Below, piece by piece: positions 26,220 to 34,163 of a stretch of 64,000 nt of DNA. The position numbers were made by a program, and so were the translations under genes. This DNA comes from CAVVYA01 sp963752345. GTDB lineage: Bacteria; Pseudomonadota; Alphaproteobacteria; SMXQ01. The notes under the pieces are model-generated. The model had not been told where the DNA came from. It was given only the letters and a program-made list of their open reading frames with translations, and ran no database searches. Numbering within the stretch: position 1 is the first letter of the stretch; every line of letters begins with the position of its first letter. The stretch spans positions 3,547 to 67,546 of the forward strand of contig CAVVYA010000016.1 in NCBI GenBank assembly GCA_963752345.1, written 5' to 3'.

Positions 26220-27191
26220 TTACTTCTTCTTCGTCGCGGCCGGGTGGTTCTGGTAGAGCGCGTCGATGTAGCCCGAGTCGTCGATTTCGCGCAGCATGTG
26301 GAAGTCCCACAGGGCGAGCGGATGGATCTTCTCGGCGTCCTTGCTCTGGCGCTTGGCTTCTTCGTAGACGTTGAAGATGGCGTCGAGCGACGGATAGAGC
26401 TTGGGCTCCAGGATCGGCGCGAGATCGTCGTAGATCTTGGTCGCGATCTCGCGATCGAGCGCGCCTTCATCGATATGCTTTTCCATGATGATCTTGATGG
26501 TCGCTTCGCGCTCGGTCTTGAAGAAGGCGATGCCGTCGAGCAGGCCCTTGAGCACCCGCTTGACGATGTCGGGGTTCTTCTGGACGAACGGCAGGCTCGA
26601 CGACACGGTGGTGAAGAACACCATGTGCTGGGCCGGGATATCGATCACCTTGAGCCCGGCGCGCTCGGCGAAGGTGCGGTTCGGCTGGGAGACGAAGGCG
26701 GCGTCCACTTCCTTGGTCTTGATCGCGTCGAGCATGTTCATGTTCTGGCGGCGCGGATCCTCGGCGAAGCTGCCGAACTGCACCATCTCGAAATCGTCGC
26801 GGTCCTGGTCGAGGCCGTTCTGCTTCAGATAGAGCCAGTCGTTGAGGCCCGGATGGCGGCCCTTGGTGCCGAACTTCTTGCCTTTGATGTCGCCCAGCTT
26901 GTTGATGCCGGTGTCGGCGCGGGTCAGCAGCGAAATCTTGTTCAGGCTGACGGACTGGCCGAGATAGACCCAGTTGTCGCCGCGCGCGCGCGCGGCATAG
27001 GTCGAGACGTGGTTGCCGCTGGTGAATTCGACCTCGCCGGTCGGCACCAGCTTATGGGCGTCGCCGCGGCTGATCTCCTTGTCGTAATCGACGCTGAGAT
27101 TCTGGCGTTCCCACGCGCCGCACTCCTGCACGACATGCATCAGCGACAGATGGCTCTCGGAACGGTACGGGAAGTTAATATGGTCGACCAC
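26220..27191 (-). CDS. Signal-less NMT1/SsuA-like periplasmic-binding-fold protein
   Basis: 323 residues, paralog of 3131-4105. The GTG at 27191 after GAGAGGAG gives VVDHINFPYRSESHLSLMHV at the extreme N-terminus, leaving no room for a signal peptide or lipobox. Shared blocks: GDAHK, GEVEF-SGNHVSTYA, RARGDNWVYLGQ, GRHPGLNDWLYLKQ, FFTTVSSSLPFVQKNPDIV. C-terminus is Lys-rich. Located 58 bases downstream of a UbiD gene on the same strand, so both family members are linked to UbiD genes. Could be a cytoplasmic enzyme of the binding-protein fold or a degenerate receptor; I do not assign a reaction. Confidence 0.8.
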   Translation of the reverse strand: MVDHINFPYRSESHLSLMHVVQECGAWERQNLSVDYDKEISRGDAHKLVPTGEVEFTSGNHVSTYAARARGDNWVYLGQSVSLNKISLLTRADTGINKLGDIKGKKFGTKGRHPGLNDWLYLKQNGLDQDRDDFEMVQFGSFAEDPRRQNMNMLDAIKTKEVDAAFVSQPNRTFAERAGLKVIDIPAQHMVFFTTVSSSLPFVQKNPDIVKRVLKGLLDGIAFFKTEREATIKIIMEKHIDEGALDREIATKIYDDLAPILEPKLYPSLDAIFNVYEEAKRQSKDAEKIHPLALWDFHMLREIDDSGYIDALYQNHPAATKKK

Positions 27192-27249
27192 GCTGGCTCT
27201 CCTCTCTCTCTTCGTTTGCGGAAACACGTCACCGCCGCGTCTTCCATTG

Positions 27250-28731
27250 TCAGGCGCGCGGCGGCAAATCCTGTAGAAATTTCAGCTTGTCCCGCCACTT
27301 GTGGCGGATTTTTTCGGCGTAATCCCTCGACACGGTGTTCACCTTGGGGAACTGGTCTTTCCAGTGGTAGGGGCGCACCGCGTAGATGATCATGCGCGAG
27401 TTGGTCATGTCGCCGGCGGCGCGCTTCTCGGGAGACATGATCGGATCGAGATAGCCGCTCCAGCAGCCGTCGATGATGTCGGTCTGGGTCTTCGGGTCCC
27501 AGCGGGTGGCGAGCGCCCACATCACCTCGGCTTCGTTGGTGATGTCGATATCCTCGTCGACCACGATGGTGAGCCGGCCGAGGAAGGCGGCGGGGCCGGC
27601 GCCGGTCGCCACCAGTCCGGCCATCTTCGCATGCCCCGGATGAAGCTGCTTGACGGCGATGACATTGATGAAGCGCGTGCCGCCGGCCGCGAGCTTCCAC
27701 ACGGCTTCGATGCCGGGCACGCCGGCGTTCTCCAGCGCGTCCCACAAGGCGGCCGACCCGGCAATATGGGTGTGGCGGCCGGGATAGGTCGGCTTCACCG
27801 GCGGCTGGCCGATGATGATCGGGTCGTTGCGGTGATAGATGTTCTTGATGCGCAGCACCGGCTCGGGCCGTGCGTTCGAGGCGTAGTAGCCGGGCCATTC
27901 GCCGAACGGCCCCTCGACGCGGGTTTCGATCTCGGGCGAGGGCACTTCACCCTCGAACGCCACTTCCGCATCGGCGGGAATCGGCAGGCCGGTGAGCTTG
28001 CCTTTGACCACCTGGATGGCGCGGCCGAGTTGACCACCGGCGATCGCCAATTCGGAAACCCCCGGCGGGAAGGCAACGCGGCCGACGCCACCGAGCACCG
28101 GCGCCTGTCCGACGCACACCACCATGGGACAAGCTTGGCCACGCTCCCAATATTTGCGACGGATGACGTTGCCGTGCTTGCCCGGCTCCATGAACACCGT
28201 GACGGTCTTCTTGTCGTGCATCTGGGTGCGATAGGTGCCGATGTTGACCCAGTCGGAATCCGGATCCTTGGTGATCACCAGGCATTCGGTGCCGATGTAA
28301 GGCCCGCCGTCCTCCGCATGCCAGGTCGGTGCCGGGAAGCGGAAGATATCGACGTCGTCGCCGCTGATCACGTTGTCGAAAATCGGGCCGCTCGTGACCC
28401 ATTCCGGCGGGATCGGCTCGCTCTTCTTGCCCGTCTTGGATTTCTGGCGGAACAGCCGCACCGCGTCCATGTCGAGGTCGCCGACCATGAACTTGGACGT
28501 GCGCACGTTCATGATGACCCGGGCCGACGGATCGCAGCCCTGCATCTTCTGGAACAAGAGAACCGGGGGAAACAGGTTCTTGAGGCTGAGTTCGTAGATC
28601 GCGCCCATCTCGTATTTGGGATCGGCACCCTCGATGACCTGCAATTGGCCTTCCGCCTGGGCCGCGCGCAGGAATTCGCGCAGATCGCCGATGGCGGCGC
28701 GACGGTGGTCGTTGGAGTTGGTGGCGGTCAT
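27250..28731 (-). CDS. UbiD family decarboxylase
   Basis: 493-residue UbiD-family protein, intact. Features: GPYIGTECLVITKDPDSDW, GTYRTQMHDKKT, RRKYWERGQACPMVV (cofactor half), VEGPFGEWPGYYAS with the conserved Glu, and LTIVVDEDIDITNEAEVMWALATRWDP (acidic catalytic loop). It belongs to the subgroup used for hydroxybenzoate-like or phenolic acids, paralogous to the truncated UbiD at 1-804. I choose ATG at 28731, giving MTATNSNDHRR; the frame could begin at 28761, and neither has ideal RBS spacing. Followed 58 bases later by the signal-less binding-fold gene. Divergent from the Bug gene at 28921. Confidence 0.92.
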   Translation of the reverse strand: MTATNSNDHRRAAIGDLREFLRAAQAEGQLQVIEGADPKYEMGAIYELSLKNLFPPVLLFQKMQGCDPSARVIMNVRTSKFMVGDLDMDAVRLFRQKSKTGKKSEPIPPEWVTSGPIFDNVISGDDVDIFRFPAPTWHAEDGGPYIGTECLVITKDPDSDWVNIGTYRTQMHDKKTVTVFMEPGKHGNVIRRKYWERGQACPMVVCVGQAPVLGGVGRVAFPPGVSELAIAGGQLGRAIQVVKGKLTGLPIPADAEVAFEGEVPSPEIETRVEGPFGEWPGYYASNARPEPVLRIKNIYHRNDPIIIGQPPVKPTYPGRHTHIAGSAALWDALENAGVPGIEAVWKLAAGGTRFINVIAVKQLHPGHAKMAGLVATGAGPAAFLGRLTIVVDEDIDITNEAEVMWALATRWDPKTQTDIIDGCWSGYLDPIMSPEKRAAGDMTNSRMIIYAVRPYHWKDQFPKVNTVSRDYAEKIRHKWRDKLKFLQDLPPRA

Positions 28732-28817
28732 GGCTCCCCGGGTACTGACTGTTTCACCCATTTCGGGTCGTTGTTGGCGTCGGCTTTATGCCATGCGCCG
28801 GGCCATTGTGCCATGAT

Positions 28818-28851
28818 TTCCAAAATCTGATATGAATTTTCCTTTTTGGAA
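28818..28851. promoter_or_regulatory. Inverted repeat in UbiD/Bug divergent promoter
   Basis: TTCCAAAA (28818-28825) with TTTTGGAA (28844-28851), perfect 8-bp arms around an AT-rich centre containing GAATTTTCC, between divergent UbiD and Bug genes. Candidate shared operator, similar in composition to the elements near 4352 and 8214. Confidence 0.5.
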
Positions 28852-28857
28852 TAAAAT

Positions 28858-28887
28858 ATGTCGAAACATCCGTGGCCGCTCTGCTAA
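28858..28887 (+). other. Possible 9-residue upstream ORF
   Basis: ATG at 28858, reading MSKHPWPLC and a stop, 33 bases before the Bug start at 28921. The AATATGTCGAAA around this ATG recurs around the Bug ATG. No convincing RBS; could be a leader peptide or chance duplication. Confidence 0.25.
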
Positions 28888-28920
28888 AGGACTGGCAGGG
28901 CAGGAACGCAGGGAAAAAAT

Positions 28921-29916
28921 ATGTCGAAATCTATGGGTTTTGCGGCGCTGCTCGCGGGCGCCCTCGTGTCATTCGCCGGTGCCGTGGCGCGGGCCGACGA
29001 TTTCTATGCCAACCGCCAGGTCACTCTGCTGATCGGCAACAATCCGGGAACCAGTTATGACGTCAGCGCGCGGCTGATCGGCCGCCATATCGGCCGCCTG
29101 ATCCCGGGAAGCCCGGCCATCGTGCCGAAGAACATGCCGGGCGCCAGCGGCCTGATCGCCACCAACCACGCGGTCAATATCGCGCCGCAGGACGGTTCGG
29201 TCATCGTCGCCGCCCTGCAGACCATCCCGCTGCGCCAGGTTCTCGGCGACGAAAACGTCAAGTTCGACGCCGCCAAGCTTCATTGGATCGGCAATCCGGC
29301 GACCTCGGTCAATGTCATCGTCACCTGGCACACTTCGCCGGTGAAGACGATCGCCGACGCCAAGGCGCGGCCCGCGCAGATGGGTGCCACGACGCGCGAC
29401 GCGGCGAGCGGTGTCGAGGTCGCGCTCGCCAATAATCTGGTCGGCACGAAGTTCAAGCTGGTAAGCGGCTACAAGGGCAACGACATCGACCTCGCCATGG
29501 AGCGCGGCGAGGTCGACGGCCGCGCCGGCCAATCGTGGGACGGCTGGAAGCTGACCAAGCCGGATTGGGTGCGCGACAAGCGGCTCAACGTGCTGGTGCA
29601 GCTCGGCCTGAGCCGCGCCAAGGACCTGCCCGACGTGCCGCTGATCAGTGAGTTGGCGAGCAGTGACGAACAGAAGCTCATCCTCGACCTGTTCGCCATT
29701 CCGATCGCGCTCGTGCCGGCGGAGCGGGTCGCGACCCTGCGTGCCGCCTTCCGCGCCACCATGGCGGACAAGGAATTTCTCGCCGAGGCCAACAAGCTCA
29801 ACCTCGACGTCGATCCGATCTACGGCGAGGAGCTGCAGACCCTCGTGCAGCGCATGCTGCAGACGCCGGCCGCCACCGTCGCCAAGGCGCAGGACGCGAT
29901 GACCTATAGGGATTGA
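28921..29916 (+). CDS. Bug/TctC-family solute-binding protein
   Basis: 331-residue Bug-family periplasmic receptor, intact homologue of the frameshifted 5273-6320 gene (APQDGSVIVA, GDENVKFDAAK, ERGEVDGRAGQSWDGWK, RAKDLPDVPL). Signal peptide ends near AVARADD; GNNPGTSYDVSARL is the ligand loop, with Thr in place of the usual Gly; KNMPGASGL follows. Start ATG at 28921 follows CAGGGAAAAAAT. Divergent from a UbiD gene across a 189-base control region that includes an inverted repeat. No transport partner. Confidence 0.92.
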   Translation: MSKSMGFAALLAGALVSFAGAVARADDFYANRQVTLLIGNNPGTSYDVSARLIGRHIGRLIPGSPAIVPKNMPGASGLIATNHAVNIAPQDGSVIVAALQTIPLRQVLGDENVKFDAAKLHWIGNPATSVNVIVTWHTSPVKTIADAKARPAQMGATTRDAASGVEVALANNLVGTKFKLVSGYKGNDIDLAMERGEVDGRAGQSWDGWKLTKPDWVRDKRLNVLVQLGLSRAKDLPDVPLISELASSDEQKLILDLFAIPIALVPAERVATLRAAFRATMADKEFLAEANKLNLDVDPIYGEELQTLVQRMLQTPAATVAKAQDAMTYRD

Positions 29917-30146
29917 GAGCGAGACGGGCGCCGGCGCTGTTCTCTTCGCCTGCCTTGATGGCCTTTATAGGGAGAGGTGGCGTGGATTTATCGTCCGGGA
30001 AGTCCCCCACCTTGATCCTCCCACCAGGAGGATGGAAGGCGACAGCTGCCATCGAGCAGTGCGACCGCGCGCCGTTTCAGGGGATCCTTGTCTCTCAGCT
30101 TCACGCGTCAGCGGTAAGCGGGTGCGGGAAGGATGGGCGGAGCCGG

Positions 30147-31244
30147 CTACTGCCCGCCCTCGGCTGGCTTCTCGCCGTCGCCGCCGATCGATTTCTTGAG
30201 CACGTCTTTGGCGTCGACTGCGGCCTTGGCGGCCTGAATGACCGTTGGCGGCGTTGTCACCAGGTCCTCGACGATCTTCTGTAGATCGGCGCCGCTGACC
30301 GGCGAGACGTCGAGCCGCGATTTTCGCGCGTCCTCGAGGAAGTCGGGATCTTTCATGGTGGCGTCGAAAGCCTTGCGCAGGGCCGCGATGCGGTCAGCCG
30401 GCACCTCCGGCGTGGTCAGCACGGGCCGGCCGAGCGCGATGGGCGCGGAATAGATGCGGAAGATCGCCCGCTCGGTTTCCGTCTTCGCGAGATCGGCGAG
30501 CACCGGAATCTTTTCGAAACCTTCCTCGGGCTTCATGCCGATCTGTACCAGAATATTGATCTTGTTCTGCTTCACCCAGTCGGCGCGCTGCTGCGTCAGG
30601 CTGCTGAAGCTGTGGTTGGCGCGGCCGTGCACCTCGCCGCGCTCCATCGCGAGCGGAATGTCCGAGCCGGTGTGATAGCCGGCGATGACGCGGAATTTGG
30701 TGCCGAGCACGTTGTTCATCAGAGCGGGATACTGCAGGTTGCCGCCGCCGGCACCGGTGGCGCCGAGCAGCACTTCCTGCTTCTTCGCGTCATCCAGTGT
30801 CTTGACGCCGGTGTCGGCCCAGACATAGACCGCGCCGTTGCTCGATTCGCTCGAGCCCAGCCAGTTCAGCTTGGCGATGTCGAAATGGATGCCGCTGCCG
30901 TCCATGATCTGATGAAGCGCAATCGAATTGCCGACTGTCGCGACATGGGTGCCGTCGCGCGGTGCCTGCACGGCCATGAAGTTGGTCGCGCGCACGTGGC
31001 CGGCCCCTGGCATGTTGCGCGGCACCATGGTCGGGTTGCCGGGGATATGTTTCGGCAGGTGGCGCGCGACGACGCGGCCGCCAAGATCGTAGCCGCCGCC
31101 GACGCCCGTCGAGATCACCATGCTCATGGCCTTGCCGCGATAGAATTCCGCGATCGGGTCGGCGTCGGCCGGCCGGGCGTGAAACAAGCCCAGGGTGAAC
31201 AGGCTCAAGACGGACAAGGCCGCGAGGTGCGCTGGGACCGTCAT
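30147..31244 (-). CDS. Bug/TctC-family solute-binding protein
   Basis: 365 residues. Signal peptide ends near RPADADP; STGVGGGYDLGGRV and RNMPGAGHVRAT are the Bug loops; ERGEVHGRANHS is a family block. The C-terminus is about 25 residues longer than usual and hydrophilic (DVLKKSIGGDGEKPAEGGQ). ATG at 31244 after GGGGAGTTAAC. It is in the same orientation as the Bug gene upstream (31373-32608), 128 bases apart. The 230 bases between it and the convergent gene ending at 29916 hold nothing I recognise. Confidence 0.9.
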   Translation of the reverse strand: MTVPAHLAALSVLSLFTLGLFHARPADADPIAEFYRGKAMSMVISTGVGGGYDLGGRVVARHLPKHIPGNPTMVPRNMPGAGHVRATNFMAVQAPRDGTHVATVGNSIALHQIMDGSGIHFDIAKLNWLGSSESSNGAVYVWADTGVKTLDDAKKQEVLLGATGAGGGNLQYPALMNNVLGTKFRVIAGYHTGSDIPLAMERGEVHGRANHSFSSLTQQRADWVKQNKINILVQIGMKPEEGFEKIPVLADLAKTETERAIFRIYSAPIALGRPVLTTPEVPADRIAALRKAFDATMKDPDFLEDARKSRLDVSPVSGADLQKIVEDLVTTPPTVIQAAKAAVDAKDVLKKSIGGDGEKPAEGGQ

Positions 31245-31372
31245 GTTAACTCCCCTCCGTGCGGCAACTGACGTGCCGTTTCACGCCTATAAGAACACGA
31301 GCGGACGGGAATGCCATCGCGTTTTTTTGAGCGGCTTCCAATCCGCGAGCTCAGGAACGCGCGCCGCAGCAC

Positions 31373-32608
31373 CTATTTGCACTCGATCGTCGCCGGCTCG
31401 TTGTCGCCGCCCGGCGTGTAATCGATGATGCAGGACAGTCCGGGCTTGAGGTCCTGGCGCTTGCCCTCCTTACCGGCGATCTTGATGGTCGTGCGCGACC
31501 CGGAAGGCTTCGATGCCACGTTGCCGTTCGGCCCTTTGAACACGATCTCGCGGCCTTCGTCCTTGACCTCGAGAATGGGCCCGTCGACCTTGACCGTCTT
31601 GGCCGCGCCGCTTTCGCCGAGCGCCGCTTTCAGGAGCGCCACGCTGCTCGGTGGCTGATTGAGCGCCTCCGTCACCATGGCGAGCACCTCGTCGCCATAG
31701 GCCGGCTCGACCGGCCGTCCCGCCTTGACCGCCTTGTCGCGCAGTTCGGGATCCGTCAGCGCCTGCCTGTAGGCGGCGACCAGCACCGTCAGCCGGTCGG
31801 CGGGAATGCCCGGCGGGCCCGCGGTAAGTCGGCTGATCTCGCCTTGCGACTGGATCAGCGCGACGATGGCGCGCACTTCGGAGCTTTCCTTGGCGACCAG
31901 ATCCCGCAATTGCGGCATGCTGTCGCTCGTGCCGCCGATCTGGGCGACGAAACGGCCATAGCCGTTGTCGACGAAGTCCTGATAGGACGAGAGCGATCCG
32001 ACGGTGCCCTGGATCTCGCCGCGCCGCATCGCGAGGCGGTCCTCGTTGCCGTTGTAGCCGGTGATGATCGTGCCGGGCAGCTTGAGGCCGTCGATCAGCA
32101 GCTTGAGCTCCATATAGGCCGCGCTGCCCACGCCGGAGCCGGCCCATTTCATGTTCTCCTTCGAGCGCCGGATATCGTCGAGCGTCTTGTAAGGCGTTTG
32201 CGCCGCCATCACGATTGTGCGCGGATCGGTGCCCGCCTTGCCGATCCACGACATCTTGGTGAGATCGATACGCAAGCCGTCGATCTGGGCGATCTGGCTG
32301 TAGATCAGGCCGGTATTGAAGGTGCCCATGGTCAAGCCGTCGGCGCGCGCGCTGCCGATATAATTGGCGCCGATCAGATGGCCGGCGCCCGGCATGTTCT
32401 TCACCACAAAGGTCGAGCCCGGCAGGTACCTCTGCATGTACTCGGCGACCAACCGGCCGTAGAGATCGTAGCCGCCGCCGGCCGCGGTGGCGACGACGTA
32501 GGTGACGGTCTTGCCCTTGAAGAAATCGCGCGCGTCCTGCGCGTGAGCCCACGGTACAATGCCGGCAATGGCGCAGACAGGCAGGAAAACGCGCAGATAA
32601 CGCGACAT
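31373..32608 (-). CDS. Bug/TctC-family solute-binding protein with C-terminal extension
   Basis: 411 residues, longer than the usual 320-350. The first 340 or so are a typical Bug protein (signal peptide to GIVPWAHAQD; ATAAGGGYDLYGRL; KNMPGAGHLIGAN; GYNGNEDRLAMRRGEIQG). The last 70 residues form a separate beta-rich segment: VDGPILEVKDEGREIVFKGP, ending PGLSCIIDYTPGGDNEPATI with two Cys that could form a disulfide. It reads like a small OB-type beta-barrel, unusual in this family. ATG at 32608 after GGGAGGTGAAAG. Divergent from the SDR gene. Confidence 0.9.
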   Translation of the reverse strand: MSRYLRVFLPVCAIAGIVPWAHAQDARDFFKGKTVTYVVATAAGGGYDLYGRLVAEYMQRYLPGSTFVVKNMPGAGHLIGANYIGSARADGLTMGTFNTGLIYSQIAQIDGLRIDLTKMSWIGKAGTDPRTIVMAAQTPYKTLDDIRRSKENMKWAGSGVGSAAYMELKLLIDGLKLPGTIITGYNGNEDRLAMRRGEIQGTVGSLSSYQDFVDNGYGRFVAQIGGTSDSMPQLRDLVAKESSEVRAIVALIQSQGEISRLTAGPPGIPADRLTVLVAAYRQALTDPELRDKAVKAGRPVEPAYGDEVLAMVTEALNQPPSSVALLKAALGESGAAKTVKVDGPILEVKDEGREIVFKGPNGNVASKPSGSRTTIKIAGKEGKRQDLKPGLSCIIDYTPGGDNEPATIECK

Positions 32609-32784
32609 CTTTCACCTCCCATGTTGGCGCCCATGCGGCGCTTTTGTCGGACAAAGCCTAGCATGGGCGCCACGTCCGGCAATAGCCGCGGCTCGAGCGC
32701 AATAGAGCTTGGCGTAAACCTCGGAAATGAGGCATCAATTCGGGCTTGGACGAGGGGCGGCGGGATGGCGACGAGGGGCGGGAC

Positions 32785-33489
32785 ATGGAATTCGACAATC
32801 GAACGGTGCTGATCACCGGCGCGGCCGGCAATCTCGGACGTGCCGCCGCCGCGGCTTTTGCCGAGGCGGGCGCCCGCCGCGTGCTGCTCGACAATAATGC
32901 CGAGGGATTGCGCGCCGCTTACGGCGCCGACCGTGACGGCCAGATTGCCATCACCGCGGATCTTGCGGACGCGGCTTCGCTCCAGCGCGCGGTCGATGCG
33001 GCGCTCGCCAAGTTCGGCCGTATCGACGTGCTGTGCAACATCGCCGGTGGATTCCGCATGGGTCACCCGGTGCACGAAACGCCGGCCGACGTCTGGCGCC
33101 TGATGATCGACCTCAACGCCGGCTCGTTGATCGCGACGGCCCATGCGGTCGTGCCGCACATGATCGCCGCCGGCGCGGGCAAGATCGTCAATATCGCGGC
33201 CATGGGCGGTCTGCGCGGCGGCGCCAACATGGGAGCCTATGCCGCGGCGAAGAGCGCGGTGATGCGCCTGACCGAAAGCATGTCTGCCGAATTGCGCGAG
33301 AAAAATATCAACGTCAATTGCGTGTTGCCCAGCATCATCGATACGCCGACCAACCGCGCCGACATGCCGAAAGCGGATCCCAGGCGCTGGGTCGAGCCCC
33401 GTGCGCTGGCCGAGGTGATCCTGTTCCTCGCATCCGACCGCGCCCGCGCGGTGCACGGCGCATCCGTGCCCGTCGTCGGCCTGAGTTGA
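32785..33489 (+). CDS. Short-chain dehydrogenase/reductase-like protein
   Basis: 234 residues, Rossmann fold. TGAAGNLGRAA near residue 11 is the NAD(P)-binding Gly motif; NIAGG replaces NNAG; YAAAK (Y152, K156) is the catalytic pair. The usual catalytic Ser, 13 residues before the Tyr, is Ala (A139, in NIAAMGG), so catalysis may be weak or different. The ATG at 32785 follows GAGGGGCGGGAC; a longer frame upstream has no support. It ends 4 bases before the convergent universal stress gene. Possibly a dehydrogenase of the island; substrate unknown. Confidence 0.87.
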   Translation: MEFDNRTVLITGAAGNLGRAAAAAFAEAGARRVLLDNNAEGLRAAYGADRDGQIAITADLADAASLQRAVDAALAKFGRIDVLCNIAGGFRMGHPVHETPADVWRLMIDLNAGSLIATAHAVVPHMIAAGAGKIVNIAAMGGLRGGANMGAYAAAKSAVMRLTESMSAELREKNINVNCVLPSIIDTPTNRADMPKADPRRWVEPRALAEVILFLASDRARAVHGASVPVVGLS

Positions 33490-33493
33490 TCCG

Positions 33494-34018
33494 TCACTTG
33501 ACCGTGAGGCACGAACATTTGGCGTGATGCAGCACTTTGTGCGACACGCTGCCGAGCACCAGGCTGCCGATCTCGCTCAGGCCCCGCGTTCCCATGACGA
33601 TGACGTCGGCTTTCGCCTTGTCCGCGGCTTTGAGGATTCCGCTCGCGGGATCGCCCTCCTCGATGACGCGCGTGACCTTGGCCACCTTCCTGCGAGTAGC
33701 GACTTTCTCGGCCTCGTCGAGGATCACCTTGCCGAGCGCGTTGCGCACGGCGGGCAGGACCGGCACCCAGGGGTGCAGATCGCGCTCGGTGCCGGCCGAC
33801 GCCATGATTTGGTGAATTCGTTTCAATTCGGCTTTTGTCTCGCGCGGCAGGCGTCTCGCCAGAGGCGAGGCTTCCAGATCCTCCAGGGTCATGGATTTCG
33901 CCAGCACCGTCACCAAGGTGAGCCGGGCGCCGGTGGCCGCGGCAAGGTCGGCCGCTTCCGTCGCGGCGCGCATCGCGTGCTCGGACCCGTCAGTGGCAAG
34001 AACCACGCTCTTGAACAT
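33494..34018 (-). CDS. Universal stress protein (UspA family)
   Basis: 174 residues with the Usp alpha/beta fold: MFKSVVLATDGSEHAMRAA at the start and the ATP-binding GTRGLSEIGSLVLGSVSHKV near the end (G-x2-G-x9-GS pattern). It therefore belongs to the nucleotide-binding class. The ATG at 34018 follows AAGGAGGTCGGC. A TTGAC-GCAT-GTCAA box 60 bases upstream suggests FNR/FixK-type low-oxygen control. Role: stress survival, details unknown. Confidence 0.93.
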   Translation of the reverse strand: MFKSVVLATDGSEHAMRAATEAADLAAATGARLTLVTVLAKSMTLEDLEASPLARRLPRETKAELKRIHQIMASAGTERDLHPWVPVLPAVRNALGKVILDEAEKVATRRKVAKVTRVIEEGDPASGILKAADKAKADVIVMGTRGLSEIGSLVLGSVSHKVLHHAKCSCLTVK

Positions 34019-34078
34019 GCCGACCTCCTTTGTGAACCGCCCTGGTACTAACGATAGGCGAGGCGAAACCTATCCGTG

Positions 34079-34092
34079 TTGACGCATGTCAA
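34079..34092. promoter_or_regulatory. FNR/FixK-like box upstream of usp gene
   Basis: TTGAC-GCAT-GTCAA, with perfect 5-bp arms and a 4-base spacer, matching the TTGAY-N4-RTCAA pattern of FNR/FixK regulators. It lies 60 bases before the usp start on the minus strand, suitable for activation with a start site about 40 bases downstream. Confidence 0.65.
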
Positions 34093-34163
34093 ACCGGCCT
34101 GGTGCGGGCAATTCCGCCAAACTGCGGAAATTCCACGAAAACCGGCCGAAGCGGTTCGGTCCG

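Noticed and set aside
27301..28830. Long plus-strand open frame of about 500 codons opposite the UbiD gene
   Set aside because: It is the antisense shadow of a conserved UbiD frame in GC-rich DNA; its translation is His/Asp/Arg-rich with no family features. The same holds for the long frames opposite glgE, treS, glgX and malQ.
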